Numbered from the stretch's first letter, positions 1-6,743 are shown. The stretch is 12,421 nt of DNA from Pseudomonas sp. (GCA_003488145.1 DNMQ01000193.1:1-12421); one strand, 5' to 3'. Notes: a model not told the origin generated them from the sequence alone. Numbers and translations are program-made.

Positions 1-1
1 G

Positions 2-475
2 CTGTTCAAGCGCAGCATGAACAAGCGCGAACGGCGCGACTGGAGCGGGCACAACCTGGCGCTGGTGAACAGTGGCCATGCGCAGAACAAGTATCCGCAG
101 GAAAGCTCCGGCGGCAGGAAACAGCGGGTCGGCATCGCCCGCGCGCTCGCAAGGAAGCCCAAGGTGCTGCTGCTCGACGAGCCCTTCGGCGCACTCGATG
201 CACTGACCCGCGCGCACCTGCAGGACGAGGTGATGAGGATCCAGAAGGAGCTGGGCAACACCATGATGATGATCACCCACGATGTCGATGAAGCCGTGCT
301 GCTCTCCGACCGGATCGTGATGATGACCAACGGCCCCTCGGCGACCATCGGCGAAATCCTCGAGGTGAAACTGCCGCGCCCGCGCGACCGCATCGCCCTC
401 GCCGACGACCCCGAGTACAACCACTACCGCCGCGCGGTGCTGAGCTTTCTCCACGAGCGCCATCGCCTGCACTGA
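2..475 (+). CDS. ABC transporter ATP-binding subunit, nitrate/sulfonate type (5' end outside window)
   Basis: C-terminal part of a cytoplasmic ATPase that powers an inner-membrane importer. The frame is open to the left edge, so the Walker A and Q-loop lie outside the window; the ATG at 17 is an internal Met, not a convincing start. Visible are the signature helix (SSGGRKQRVG, from about 104), Walker B and D-loop (VLLLDEPFGALDAL, about 163-204), and the switch His in MITHDVDEA (codon 278-280). The tail, with TNGPSATIGEI and LPRPRDR, is typical of the NrtD/CmpD/SsuB/TauB family, and nitrate/nitrite import (NrtD-like) is the closest match by eye. Oddity: the family signature is usually ISGGMKQRVG; here Ile and Met are Ser and Arg, though the SGG core is kept. 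Substrate assignment would need the upstream permease and binding-protein genes. Family is confident, substrate is not. Confidence 0.85.
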   Translation: MFKRSMNKRERRDWSGHNLALVNSGHAQNKYPQESSGGRKQRVGIARALARKPKVLLLDEPFGALDALTRAHLQDEVMRIQKELGNTMMMITHDVDEAVLLSDRIVMMTNGPSATIGEILEVKLPRPRDRIALADDPEYNHYRRAVLSFLHERHRLH

Positions 476-488
476 GCGCATGTGCCCA

Positions 489-513
489 CCGCCGGCGTCT
501 CGTGCGCTGGCGG
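489..513 (+). terminator. Hairpin after the ABC ATPase gene, possible terminator
   Basis: Nine-pair stem: 489-497 (CCGCCGGCG) with 505-513 (CGCTGGCGG), one G-U pair, and a 7-base loop at 498-504. It starts 13 bases after the ATPase stop codon. There is no T-run after it, so it is either a weak or Rho-assisted terminator or a 3'-end stabilising hairpin. Its right arm runs into an 18-base sequence that recurs at 6052-6069. Confidence 0.4.
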
Positions 514-564
514 CGGTTCGGCGTATCCTTGCCGGCACTTCTGCTCAGCCGTCGCAAGGTCGCC

Positions 565-963
565 ATGCCCGTCTACGTCGAATCCATCACCCAGCCCAGC
601 CCGCAGGATTTAACCGATCTGGCGAAAATCTACGCCGACGCCCCCGAATGGCTGCTGACGCCCTATGCCAGCGCCGAAGCGCTGATTGAGGCGGCGCTGG
701 CCGATGGCAGCCTGATCGCAGGCCGCTTCAATGACCGTCTGCTCGGCGCCGCCCTGCTGCGGCGCGGCGACGAAGCCTGGCGCCTGTCGCACCTGTGCGT
801 ACGCAAAATCACCCGCAAGCGCGGCGTCGGCCGCCGCCTGCTGGAAGAAACTCAACGGCTGGCCAGTGAAGCCGGCAAGCCGTTGCGCCTTGCCGCACCC
901 GCCGGTCATCTGGAAGCCAGCGCCCTGGCGGCGCGAACGCATCTGCCGCTGGATTCGCTCTAA
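565..963 (+). CDS. PanZ/PanM-like GNAT-fold protein (acetyl-CoA sensor family)
   Basis: A 132-residue GNAT-fold protein. The ATG at 565 is preferred over the upstream in-frame ATG at 502 because AAGG (556-559) sits 5 bases before it and the family similarity begins there. Segments that line up with enterobacterial PanZ from memory are DLAKIYADAP (18-27), ARFNxRLL-like GRFNDRLLG (53-61), and LCVRKITRKRGVGRRLLEE (77-95). The last contains the acetyl-CoA pyrophosphate loop RKRGVG (84-89). In enterobacteria PanZ binds the aspartate decarboxylase PanD in an acetyl-CoA-dependent way, which promotes its maturation and lets CoA levels control pantothenate synthesis. Whether this distant pseudomonad relative acts on PanD or is a true acetyltransferase cannot be told from sequence. 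It stands alone between the ABC gene and the asmA operon. Confidence 0.75.
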   Translation: MPVYVESITQPSPQDLTDLAKIYADAPEWLLTPYASAEALIEAALADGSLIAGRFNDRLLGAALLRRGDEAWRLSHLCVRKITRKRGVGRRLLEETQRLASEAGKPLRLAAPAGHLEASALAARTHLPLDSL

Positions 964-1081
964 GTCGCCCACGCGATATCCGCTGCGCCCTGCCTGATCC
1001 GCCGACGGGGCGCGCTTGCCGCCCGCCGCGGCCAGCTGCGGAACCCGCACCCGCAACGACACTCCAACGCCGACCGCGTTC

Positions 1082-1109
1082 CCGACAAGCGCAGGCACGG
1101 GGCTATACT
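1082..1109 (+). promoter_or_regulatory. Sigma70-type promoter for asmA-mutY-yggX
   Basis: The -10 is TATACT (1104-1109), five of six matches to TATAAT. A -35-like CCGACA lies at 1082-1087 with a 16-base spacer. Predicted start of transcription is near 1116, giving a leader of about 30 bases before asmA. The -10 is strong and the -35 only moderate. Confidence 0.6.
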
Positions 1110-1147
1110 CGGCACTTTTCAGATCGTTCATCTACAAGGACTCGTCC

Positions 1148-3370
1148 ATGAAATCGCTCGGCAAAATCCTGGGTCTGGTCTTTCTCGGGCTGTTGCTGAT
1201 CGTCGTGGCGGCGGGCTTCGCCCTGACCCACCTCTTCGATCCCAACGACTACAAGGACGAGATCCGCGACCTGGCACGCAGCAAGGCCGGCCTCGAACTG
1301 GACATCAAAGGTGACATCGGCTGGAGCCTGTTCCCCTGGCTCGGTCTGGAGCTGCACGAAACCACCCTGGCCAGTGCGCAGACGCCCGAGCAGCCTTTCG
1401 CCGATCTGCGCATGCTCGGCCTGTCGGTGCGGGTGATGCCGCTGCTGCGCCGCGAAGTGCAGATGAGCGACATCACCGTCAATGGCCTCAACCTGACCCT
1501 GAGCCGTGACGAACAGGGCCGCGGCAACTGGGAGGGTGTTGGCCAGCCGGCCAGGCAGGCCGAACAACCCGCGCCAGCCGCCGAGGCCAGCGAACCACCG
1601 GCCGAACCGGATGCAGCCCCCGCTTCGCGCAGCAAGCCATTGACCCTGGACATCGACAGCCTGACCGTCAGCGATGCCCGCGTTACCTACAGCGACGCCA
1701 AGACCGGCCAGCAGTACAGCGCCGAAAGCATCGAGCTCACGACCGGCGCGATCCGCGAAGGCAGCCCGATCCCGCTCAAGCTCAACGCCTTCTTCGGCAG
1801 CAACCAGCCGGTGATGCGCGCGCGCACCGAACTGCAGGGCGCGCTGCGTTTCGACAACCAGCTCAAGCGCTACCAGTTCGAAGACATGCGCCTGTCCGGC
1901 GAGGCTTCCGGCGAGCCGCTGCAAGGGCAGACATTGACCTTCAGCGCCCAGGGCCAGCTGCTGGTCGATCTCGCCGCGCAGATCGCCGAATGGAACAGCC
2001 TCAAGTTCACCGCCAACCAACTGCGCGGGCTGGGCGAGCTGAAGGCACGCGATCTGGACAAGGAACCGAAGATCAGCGGCGCCCTGACCGTCGCGCAGTT
2101 CAACCTGCGTGAATTCCTTCAGGGCACCGGCCAGCAGCTGCCGGCCATGGCTGACGCTGCCGCACTGAGCAAGGCCGAACTGGTCAGTCGCCTGAGCGGT
2201 ACGCCGAACAGCCTGGCGCTGGAAGAACTGACCCTGAAGCTCGACGACAGCACCTTCACCGGCCGCCTCGCCGTCAGTGACTTCGCCCGCCAGGCGCTGC
2301 GTGTCGACCTCAAGGGCGACCGCTTCAATCTGGATCGCTACCTGCCGCCGCCGAGCGAGGAGCAGGCGGCCGAGGCAGCGCGCAAGAGCGAGGTCAAGAG
2401 CACCCAGGCCAGCGCAATCGGCAGCGGCACAACACCACTGCCCAACGCGCCGACCCAGCAGGCCTGGAGCGAAGCTTCGGTGTTGCCGCTGGATCAGCTG
2501 CGCAAGCTCGACACCGAGGTCAACCTGGCCATCGGCAGCCTGACCGCAATGAAGATCCCGCTGGACGGCTTCAACCTCAAGGCTCGTACCCGCAACGGCC
2601 TGCTGACCCTGCAGGAAGTGCGCGGCGGGCTGTATGGCGGACGCCTGGATGGCTCGGCCAGCCTCGACGTACGCCCGGCACTGCCATTGCTGACCGTGCA
2701 GAACCGTTTCAATGGCGTACCGGTCGAGCGCCTGCTGGAAAGCCAGGGCGAGGACGTGGTGGTCAAGGGGCTGCTCAACCTGGATGCCGACCTGCGCACC
2801 CAGGGCAACAGCGAGAAGGCCTGGATCGACAACCTGAACGGCAAGGTCGGCTTCATCATCGACAACGGCGTGCTGGTGGATGCCAACCTCGAGCAGCAGC
2901 TGTGCCGCGCCATCGCCACGCTCAATCGCAAGCCGCTCGCCAGCGACCCACGCAGCAAGGACACGCCGTTCCGCGAACTCAAAGGCAACCTGACGCTGCG
3001 CAACGGCGTGGCCAGCAACCCCGACCTCAAGGCCAGCATTCCGGGCCTGACCGTCAACGGTAACGGCGATGTCGATCTGCGCGTGCTGGGCATGGACTAC
3101 CGCGTCGGCATCGTCATCGAAGGCGACAAGGGCGCCATGCCGGACCCGGCCTGCCAGGTCAACGAGCGCTACGTCGGCATCGAGTGGCCGCTGCGCTGCC
3201 GCGGCCCGCTGGAACTGGGCGCCAAGGCCTGCCGCTTCGACAACGACGCCCTGGGCAAGGTCGCAGCGCGGCTGGCCGGCGAGAAGCTCAACGAAAAGAT
3301 CGAAGAGAAGCTCGGCGACAAGGTCAGCCCCGAGCTCAAGGACGCGCTCAAAGGCCTGTTCAAACGATGA
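1148..3370 (+). CDS. asmA: AsmA family protein
   Basis: A 740-residue protein with one N-terminal inner-membrane anchor (about residues 5-27) and a large periplasmic part. The start at 1148 is chosen because AAGGA (1135-1139) is 8 bases upstream and the membrane anchor follows at once; the longer frame from 1016 adds only unrelated sequence across the promoter. The N-terminal AsmA domain shows the family hallmarks FDPNDYKDEIRDLA, GDIGWSLFPWLGLEL and NWEG. A Pro/Ala-rich linker (about 132-165) and a second low-complexity linker (about 402-444) separate it from the C-terminal AsmA-like domain, which carries LNGKVGFIIDNGVLVDANLEQQLC. AsmA-like proteins belong to the bridge-like lipid-transfer superfamily and affect outer-membrane lipid and protein assembly. 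Its stop overlaps the mutY start (ATGA), so the two are translationally coupled. Confidence 0.93.
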   Translation: MKSLGKILGLVFLGLLLIVVAAGFALTHLFDPNDYKDEIRDLARSKAGLELDIKGDIGWSLFPWLGLELHETTLASAQTPEQPFADLRMLGLSVRVMPLLRREVQMSDITVNGLNLTLSRDEQGRGNWEGVGQPARQAEQPAPAAEASEPPAEPDAAPASRSKPLTLDIDSLTVSDARVTYSDAKTGQQYSAESIELTTGAIREGSPIPLKLNAFFGSNQPVMRARTELQGALRFDNQLKRYQFEDMRLSGEASGEPLQGQTLTFSAQGQLLVDLAAQIAEWNSLKFTANQLRGLGELKARDLDKEPKISGALTVAQFNLREFLQGTGQQLPAMADAAALSKAELVSRLSGTPNSLALEELTLKLDDSTFTGRLAVSDFARQALRVDLKGDRFNLDRYLPPPSEEQAAEAARKSEVKSTQASAIGSGTTPLPNAPTQQAWSEASVLPLDQLRKLDTEVNLAIGSLTAMKIPLDGFNLKARTRNGLLTLQEVRGGLYGGRLDGSASLDVRPALPLLTVQNRFNGVPVERLLESQGEDVVVKGLLNLDADLRTQGNSEKAWIDNLNGKVGFIIDNGVLVDANLEQQLCRAIATLNRKPLASDPRSKDTPFRELKGNLTLRNGVASNPDLKASIPGLTVNGNGDVDLRVLGMDYRVGIVIEGDKGAMPDPACQVNERYVGIEWPLRCRGPLELGAKACRFDNDALGKVAARLAGEKLNEKIEEKLGDKVSPELKDALKGLFKR

Positions 3371-4434
3371 GCCCCGAGCAGTTCGGCGCGGCGGTCCTCG
3401 ACTGGTTCGACCGCCACGGCCGCAAGGATCTGCCCTGGCAGCAGAACATCACGCCGTACCGGGTGTGGGTGTCGGAGATCATGCTGCAGCAGACCCAGGT
3501 CAGCACCGTGCTCGGTTACTTCGACCGCTTCATGGAGGCGCTGCCCAGCGTCGAGGCGCTCGCCGCCGCCGAGGAAGATGAGGTGCTGCACCTGTGGACC
3601 GGGCTCGGCTACTACAGTCGCGCACGCAATCTGCACAAGACCGCCAAACTCATCGTGGCCGAATACGGCGGCGTGTTTCCGGCGGATGTCGACCAGCTCG
3701 CCGAATTACCGGGCATTGGCCGCTCCACGGCCGGCGCCATCGCCAGCATCAGCCTGGGCCTGCGCGCGCCGATCCTCGACGGCAACGTCAAGCGCGTGCT
3801 GGCCCGCTACGTTGCGCAGGACGGCTATCCCGGCGAGCCGAAGGTGGCCCGCCAGCTGTGGGAGGTGGCCGAGCGTTTCACCCCGCAGCAGCGCGTCAAC
3901 CATTACACCCAGGCGATGATGGATCTCGGCGCCACGCTGTGCACGCGCAGCCGCCCGAGCTGCCTGCTCTGCCCGCTCAGGGACGGCTGCCGCGCCCATC
4001 TGCTCGGGCGCGAAACCGACTTCCCGGTACCCAAGCCACGCAAGGCGCTGCCGCAGAAGCGCACCCTGATGCCGCTGCTGGCCAATCGCGACGGCGCCAT
4101 CCTGCTCTATCGGCGCCCGTCGACGGGCCTGTGGGGTGGGCTCTGGAGCCTGCCGGAACTGGACGACCTCGCCGCCCTCGACCCACTCGCCGCGCGGCAT
4201 GCGCTGCAGCTCGAGGATCGCCGCGAGCTGCCAGGCCTAACCCACACATTCAGCCATTTCCAATTGGCTATCGAGCCCTGGCTGATCAGGGTCAAGTCCG
4301 CGCCCGACGCCGTGGCCGAGGCCGACTGGCTCTGGTATAACCTCGCCACCCCGCCGCGCCTCGGCCTTGCCGCGCCAGTAAAGACACTGCTCAAGCGCGC
4401 CGCCGCTGAATTGAATGCAGGAGAAAACACATGA
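3367..4434 (+). CDS. mutY: A/G-specific adenine DNA glycosylase MutY
   Basis: A 355-residue base-excision repair enzyme that removes adenine mispaired with 8-oxoguanine. The start is the ATG overlapping the asmA stop; the open frame upstream to 3184 is a shadow inside asmA. Catalytic residues sit at the same numbers as in E. coli: Glu37 in [10 protein letters not shown] and Asp138 in ILDGNVKRV. The helix-hairpin-helix [12 protein letters not shown] spans 114-125. The [4Fe-4S] ligands are complete as C192-X6-C199-X2-C202-X5-C208. A Nudix-like C-terminal domain from about residue 231 recognises 8-oxoG and includes [11 protein letters not shown] and the THTFSHF segment near 290. All key residues are present, so the gene should be functional. 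It is translationally coupled to asmA upstream and yggX downstream; a mutY-yggX pairing is also known in E. coli. Confidence 0.98.
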   Translation: MSPEQFGAAVLDWFDRHGRKDLPWQQNITPYRVWVSEIMLQQTQVSTVLGYFDRFMEALPSVEALAAAEEDEVLHLWTGLGYYSRARNLHKTAKLIVAEYGGVFPADVDQLAELPGIGRSTAGAIASISLGLRAPILDGNVKRVLARYVAQDGYPGEPKVARQLWEVAERFTPQQRVNHYTQAMMDLGATLCTRSRPSCLLCPLRDGCRAHLLGRETDFPVPKPRKALPQKRTLMPLLANRDGAILLYRRPSTGLWGGLWSLPELDDLAALDPLAARHALQLEDRRELPGLTHTFSHFQLAIEPWLIRVKSAPDAVAEADWLWYNLATPPRLGLAAPVKTLLKRAAAELNAGENT

Positions 4435-4703
4435 CCCGCACCGTGAACTGCCGCAAGTACAACGAAGAACTCCCCGGCCTCGAGCGCCCGCCGTTTCCAG
4501 GCCAGAAAGGCGAAGACATCTACAACAACATTTCCAAGCAGGCCTGGGACGACTGGCAGAAGCACCAGACCATGCTGATCAACGAACGCCGGCTGAACAT
4601 GATGAACGCCGAAGACCGCAAGTTCCTTCAGGGCGAGATGGACAAGTTCTTCTCCGGCGAAGATTACGCCAAGGCCGAAGGCTACGTGCCGCCGAGCGAA
4701 TGA
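4431..4703 (+). CDS. yggX: YggX family Fe(2+)-trafficking / Fe-S protection protein
   Basis: A 90-residue cytoplasmic protein with the full YggX family sequence: the N-terminal [10 protein letters not shown] with the conserved Cys7, the [23 protein letters not shown] segment, and the MxNExRLNMM-like [17 protein letters not shown] helix. YggX limits oxidative damage to Fe-S clusters and has been linked to handling of labile iron; its mechanism is not settled. The ATG overlaps the mutY stop by ATGA, with GGAG (4421-4424) upstream. This places it third in the asmA operon, next to an Fe-S glycosylase that repairs oxidative DNA lesions. Length is normal for the family. Confidence 0.97.
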   Translation: MTRTVNCRKYNEELPGLERPPFPGQKGEDIYNNISKQAWDDWQKHQTMLINERRLNMMNAEDRKFLQGEMDKFFSGEDYAKAEGYVPPSE

Positions 4704-4725
4704 CCGTCGGCTGCGCTAAGCGCCC

Positions 4726-4750
4726 GTCCGGATTAAATATTTTTCCGGAC
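4726..4750. repeat. Inverted repeat GTCCGGA-N11-TCCGGAC after yggX
   Basis: Perfect 7-base arms (4726-4732 and 4744-4750) around an AT-rich 11-base centre. It lies just after yggX and just before the tRNA-Phe promoter. In RNA it could be a 3' hairpin for the asmA-mutY-yggX message, but no T-run follows. In DNA the AT-rich centre coincides with the tRNA UP element. Confidence 0.45.
4735..4744 (+). promoter_or_regulatory. UP element of the tRNA-Phe promoter
   Basis: AAATATTTTT at 4735-4744 falls at about -56 to -47 relative to the predicted tRNA transcription start (about 4791). This closely matches the distal UP-element consensus AAAWWTWTTTT, the contact site of the RNA polymerase alpha-subunit C-terminal domain at stable-RNA promoters. 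Confidence 0.6.
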
Positions 4751-4755
4751 CACGC

Positions 4756-4784
4756 TTGACAGGCAAAAGCCAAATCCGTCTAAT
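4756..4784 (+). promoter_or_regulatory. Sigma70 promoter of tRNA-Phe
   Basis: A perfect -35 TTGACA (4756-4761), a 17-base spacer, and a -10 TCTAAT (4779-4784), five of six matches. A GC-rich discriminator (GCGCCCC, 4786-4792 region) lies between the -10 and the tRNA, a feature of stringently controlled stable-RNA promoters. The leader before the tRNA is only about 5 bases. Confidence 0.85.
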
Positions 4785-4795
4785 AGCGCCCCGTT

Positions 4796-4871
4796 GCCCA
4801 GGTAGCTCAGTCGGTAGAGCAGGGGATTGAAAATCCCCGTGTCGGCGGTTCGATTCCGTCCCTGGGCACCA
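4796..4871 (+). tRNA. tRNA-Phe (anticodon GAA)
   Basis: A complete 76-base tRNA with encoded CCA. The acceptor stem GCCCAGG (4796-4802) pairs perfectly with CCTGGGC (4861-4867); the discriminator is A4868 and CCA is 4869-4871. The anticodon stem GGGGA/TCCCC (4822-4826 with 4834-4838) closes a 7-base loop TTGAAAA with anticodon GAA at 4829-4831. The T-loop TTCGATT is canonical. It has its own promoter and terminator, so it is an independent unit after yggX. Confidence 0.98.
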
Positions 4872-4880
4872 CTAATACCG

Positions 4881-4918
4881 AAAAACCCCAAGCGAAATTA
4901 ACCTCCTTGGGGTTTTTT
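4881..4918 (+). terminator. Intrinsic terminator of tRNA-Phe
   Basis: CCCCAAG (4886-4892) pairs with CTTGGGG (4906-4912) around a 13-base loop, followed by six T (4913-4918) and preceded by five A (4881-4885) that can extend the stem. This is a textbook Rho-independent terminator, and the A-run would allow it to work in both directions. Confidence 0.93.
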
Positions 4919-5247
4919 ATTGCCTGCGATTTGTGCCAGCGGCGCGCTGCGCTCCAGCCCCGCCTTCCGGAATGGCCTTGACGGCATTCACACGGACGCA
5001 TCCTCCCAGCATCGCTGGCATCCTGTGATCTTCCCCAAGCCGATCGCCGGCTGAAGCTCGGATACCAAGCGGCAGCCACGCCACGCCACGAGGGATAACC
5101 GCAAGCCACGCATGCCCGGCCAGGCCTTATCACTTAATCGCTCCGACTTCATTCTGCGCTAGGCTGATGCTAACGGAGCGGCCTTGAGCGGGATGTTGCC
5201 CGGCCGCGTCGAACTGCCAAGGAATGCTGCACAGCGCAAGGAGCCGA
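4919..5247. other. Gene-free stretch between tRNA-Phe and binding protein A
   Basis: About 330 bases with no credible gene on either strand. The minus-strand frame across it is the well-known artefact of reading the complement of a tRNA. Visible structure: a GCATCCT direct repeat (4998-5004 and 5018-5024) flanking a CCAGC-ATC-GCTGG hairpin (5006-5018); a run of CCACG units near 5076-5092 with another at about 5106; and a promoter-like patch near 5157-5180. No copy of the tRNA 3' end is seen, so there is no evidence of an integrated element here. Confidence 0.5.
5157..5180 (+). promoter_or_regulatory. Promoter-like element upstream of binding protein A, shared with copy B
   Basis: CGCTAGGCT (5157-5165), then 9 bases and GGAGCG (5175-5180). 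The same arrangement, CGCTAGCCT, 10 bases, GGAGCG, stands upstream of the paralogous gene at 11141-11165. TAGGCT (5160-5165) could serve as a -10 of the degenerate kind common in GC-rich pseudomonads. No clear -35 is visible. Confidence 0.3.
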
Positions 5248-6030
5248 ATGGTGCACAGGATTCTCTCGATTCTGCTGATATGGCTGTTGTCGAACGCCGC
5301 CCCGGCCGGCGCGGCGCAGTGGCGTTTCGTGACCGAAGACTTCCCGCCGTTCACCTATCCGGCTGACGCCCCGGCCAGCGAAACCGCAGGCGTTGGTGCG
5401 GCCGGCCCGTTTGTAGAGGTGGTACATGCGATCTGCGCACGCTTGCAGCACCAATGCACGATCACCCTGTATCCCTGGCAGCGCGCATTCCGCCTGGCCG
5501 AACAGGGACAGGTGGACGGAATATTCACACTGACACCTTCACCGCAGCGCGAGCAGATGTTCCACATCAGCCGGATGCTGGTCACTTCTCGCTACAGTGT
5601 TTTCGCCCAGGCCGAGAGCAGCTTCGTCTTCAACCAACCAGGTGATTTGGCGGGCCGGCTGGTTGGCGTCTATGGCCCATCCGGCACCTCTTACGTGCTG
5701 TCCGAGCGCCTCAAGTCGGTGCCCGACGTACGCCTGCACCTGACTACCGACAATCGCCGACTGCTGCGCATGCTGCAGTCCGGGCGCTTCGGTGTGGACG
5801 GCCTGGCGGTGCTCAATCAGGATGTCGCCTGGCACCTGATCGAGGAGGAGCGACTTGCCGATGTGCGCGAGGCTGGCGAAATGGGCCCGATCAGCTATGG
5901 CATCGGTCTTTCGCGCAAGACGGTGAGCGCGGCACAGTTCGAAGCGTTCGAGCAGGCGCTGGACGCGGCAATAGCCGATGGCACGGTGCCGAAGATCCTG
6001 CGCCGGCACCAACTCGAAGCCGCCTTCTGA
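5248..6030 (+). CDS. Periplasmic solute-binding protein, family 3 type (copy A)
   Basis: A 260-residue exported binding protein. The ATG at 5248 is preferred to the in-frame ATG at 5224 because AAGGAG (5238-5243) lies just before it and a clean signal peptide follows (MVHRILSILLIWLLSNAAPAGAA, cut near residue 23). The mature protein begins with the RFVTEDFPPFTY strand typical of polar amino-acid/opine binding proteins (SBP_bac_3). Arg101 in SPQRE and Asp192 in NQDVAW occupy the places of the ligand carboxylate- and amine-binding residues of HisJ-type proteins, so an amino-acid-like ligand is plausible. Cys63 and Cys70 are conserved in the paralogue and could form a disulphide. No permease or ATPase is adjacent. 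It is followed by a nuclease gene and then an iron operon; a closely related copy lies at 11201. Confidence 0.88.
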   Translation: MVHRILSILLIWLLSNAAPAGAAQWRFVTEDFPPFTYPADAPASETAGVGAAGPFVEVVHAICARLQHQCTITLYPWQRAFRLAEQGQVDGIFTLTPSPQREQMFHISRMLVTSRYSVFAQAESSFVFNQPGDLAGRLVGVYGPSGTSYVLSERLKSVPDVRLHLTTDNRRLLRMLQSGRFGVDGLAVLNQDVAWHLIEEERLADVREAGEMGPISYGIGLSRKTVSAAQFEAFEQALDAAIADGTVPKILRRHQLEAAF

Positions 6031-6057
6031 GCGTTACGCGCGCCATGGCAAGGCGGC
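6019..6057 (+). repeat. Inverted repeat at the 3' end of binding protein A
   Basis: GCCGCCTT (6019-6026) and AAGGCGGC (6050-6057) are perfect 8-base arms around a 23-base loop, straddling the stop codon. It may act as a 3'-end hairpin. No T-run follows directly, so a terminator call is not made. The right arm begins an 18-base sequence shared with 509-526. Confidence 0.35.
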
Positions 6058-6191
6058 GGTTCGGCGTATTTCTCGCCATGCGTGATCGGCCGCCATTTCG
6101 CCAACGCTGACGGTTCATCTGAGACCTGGCGCCGATCAGGGCAGCGACCAGCCTGTTACCCTCGCCCGCCCCGAACCGCATGGATGCCCTC

Positions 6192-6671
6192 ATGCTGCGC
6201 TACCTGCTTGCCGCCCTGCTCATAACTGCCATGCCTGCCTCTGCCGAATCGGTCGACTGCCGGGTGATCGGCATCGCCGATGGCAACACCTTCAGCTGCC
6301 GGACCAACGTGGGTGAACGGTTCAGGGTCCGGATGGCGGAAATCGACACCCCGGAGCTCAAGCAACCCTACGGCAGCCAGGCCCGGCAAGCGCTCTCCGA
6401 CCACATCTTCGGCAAGAACGTGACGCTCGTAGTCAAGGGCCGCGATGACCTGGGACGGACCCTGGCGCGAGTCAGCGTTGGCAACATCGACGTCAATTCG
6501 GAGATGGTCAGGTCTGGCACGGCCTGGGCGTATCGCGGTCACCTTGACGACCGCTCGCTGCTCGATCTGGAGGCGGTTGCCCGCGAGTTCAGGCGCGGCC
6601 TGTGGTCATTGCACAAGACCGAACAGCAACCGCCATGGGAATGGCGCGAGCAGATGCGCAAGAGCCGCTAG
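6192..6671 (+). CDS. Secreted staphylococcal nuclease-like (SNase) protein
   Basis: A 159-residue exported protein of the thermonuclease (SNase, OB-fold) family. The start is uncertain: ATG 6192 has a weak GGAT (6182-6185) 6 bases before it, while ATG 6180 adds MDAL and has no ribosome site. Either gives a signal peptide ending ...AMPASA, cut near residue 18. Relative to S. aureus nuclease, catalytic Arg35, Glu43 and Arg87 correspond to Arg47, Glu55 (in MAEIDTPE) and Arg89 (in DLGRTLAR), and Asp40/Thr41 to Asp52/Thr53. The usual DGDT metal-binding turn reads DGNT (residues 30-33), so the counterpart of the calcium ligand Asp21 is Asn32. Cys23 and Cys36 flank this turn. It likely degrades extracellular or periplasmic nucleic acid if metal binding is retained. 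It stands alone before the iron operon. Confidence 0.85.
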   Translation: MLRYLLAALLITAMPASAESVDCRVIGIADGNTFSCRTNVGERFRVRMAEIDTPELKQPYGSQARQALSDHIFGKNVTLVVKGRDDLGRTLARVSVGNIDVNSEMVRSGTAWAYRGHLDDRSLLDLEAVAREFRRGLWSLHKTEQQPPWEWREQMRKSR

Positions 6672-6705
6672 CCCGGCCCGCAGGCTCAGCCCTGTGGGTA
6701 ACGGG
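6672..6705 (+). terminator. Hairpin directly after the nuclease gene, possible terminator
   Basis: CCCGCAGG (6677-6684) pairs with CCTGTGGG (6691-6698), including one G-U, around a 6-base loop. An outer CCCG/CGGG (6672-6675 with 6702-6705) can extend it. It begins at the stop codon and would separate the nuclease from the iron operon. No T-run is present. Confidence 0.4.
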
Positions 6706-6743
6706 CGGAACGGCCATAGCCGGCGGAAAACAGCCAAAGCTTA

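Noticed and set aside
1016-1147. N-terminal extension of AsmA to 1016
   Set aside because: It crosses the promoter -10, lacks a ribosome site and adds non-family sequence before the membrane anchor at 1148.
1103-2020. 305-codon minus-strand frame opposite asmA
   Set aside because: Shadow of the asmA N-terminal half, with no start signal and no recognisable family.
4796-4871. tRNA-Phe as the attachment site of an integrated element in this window
   Set aside because: No second copy of the tRNA 3' end and no integrase, phage or conjugation gene is present downstream.
5076-5110. CCACG units as a CRISPR-like or satellite array
   Set aside because: Only a few 5-base units, partly overlapping, without regular spacers.
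4807-5133. 108-codon minus-strand frame over tRNA-Phe
   Set aside because: Its C-terminus (RDGIEPPTRGFSI) is the complement of the tRNA, a sequence often mis-annotated as a protein. The rest has no coding features.
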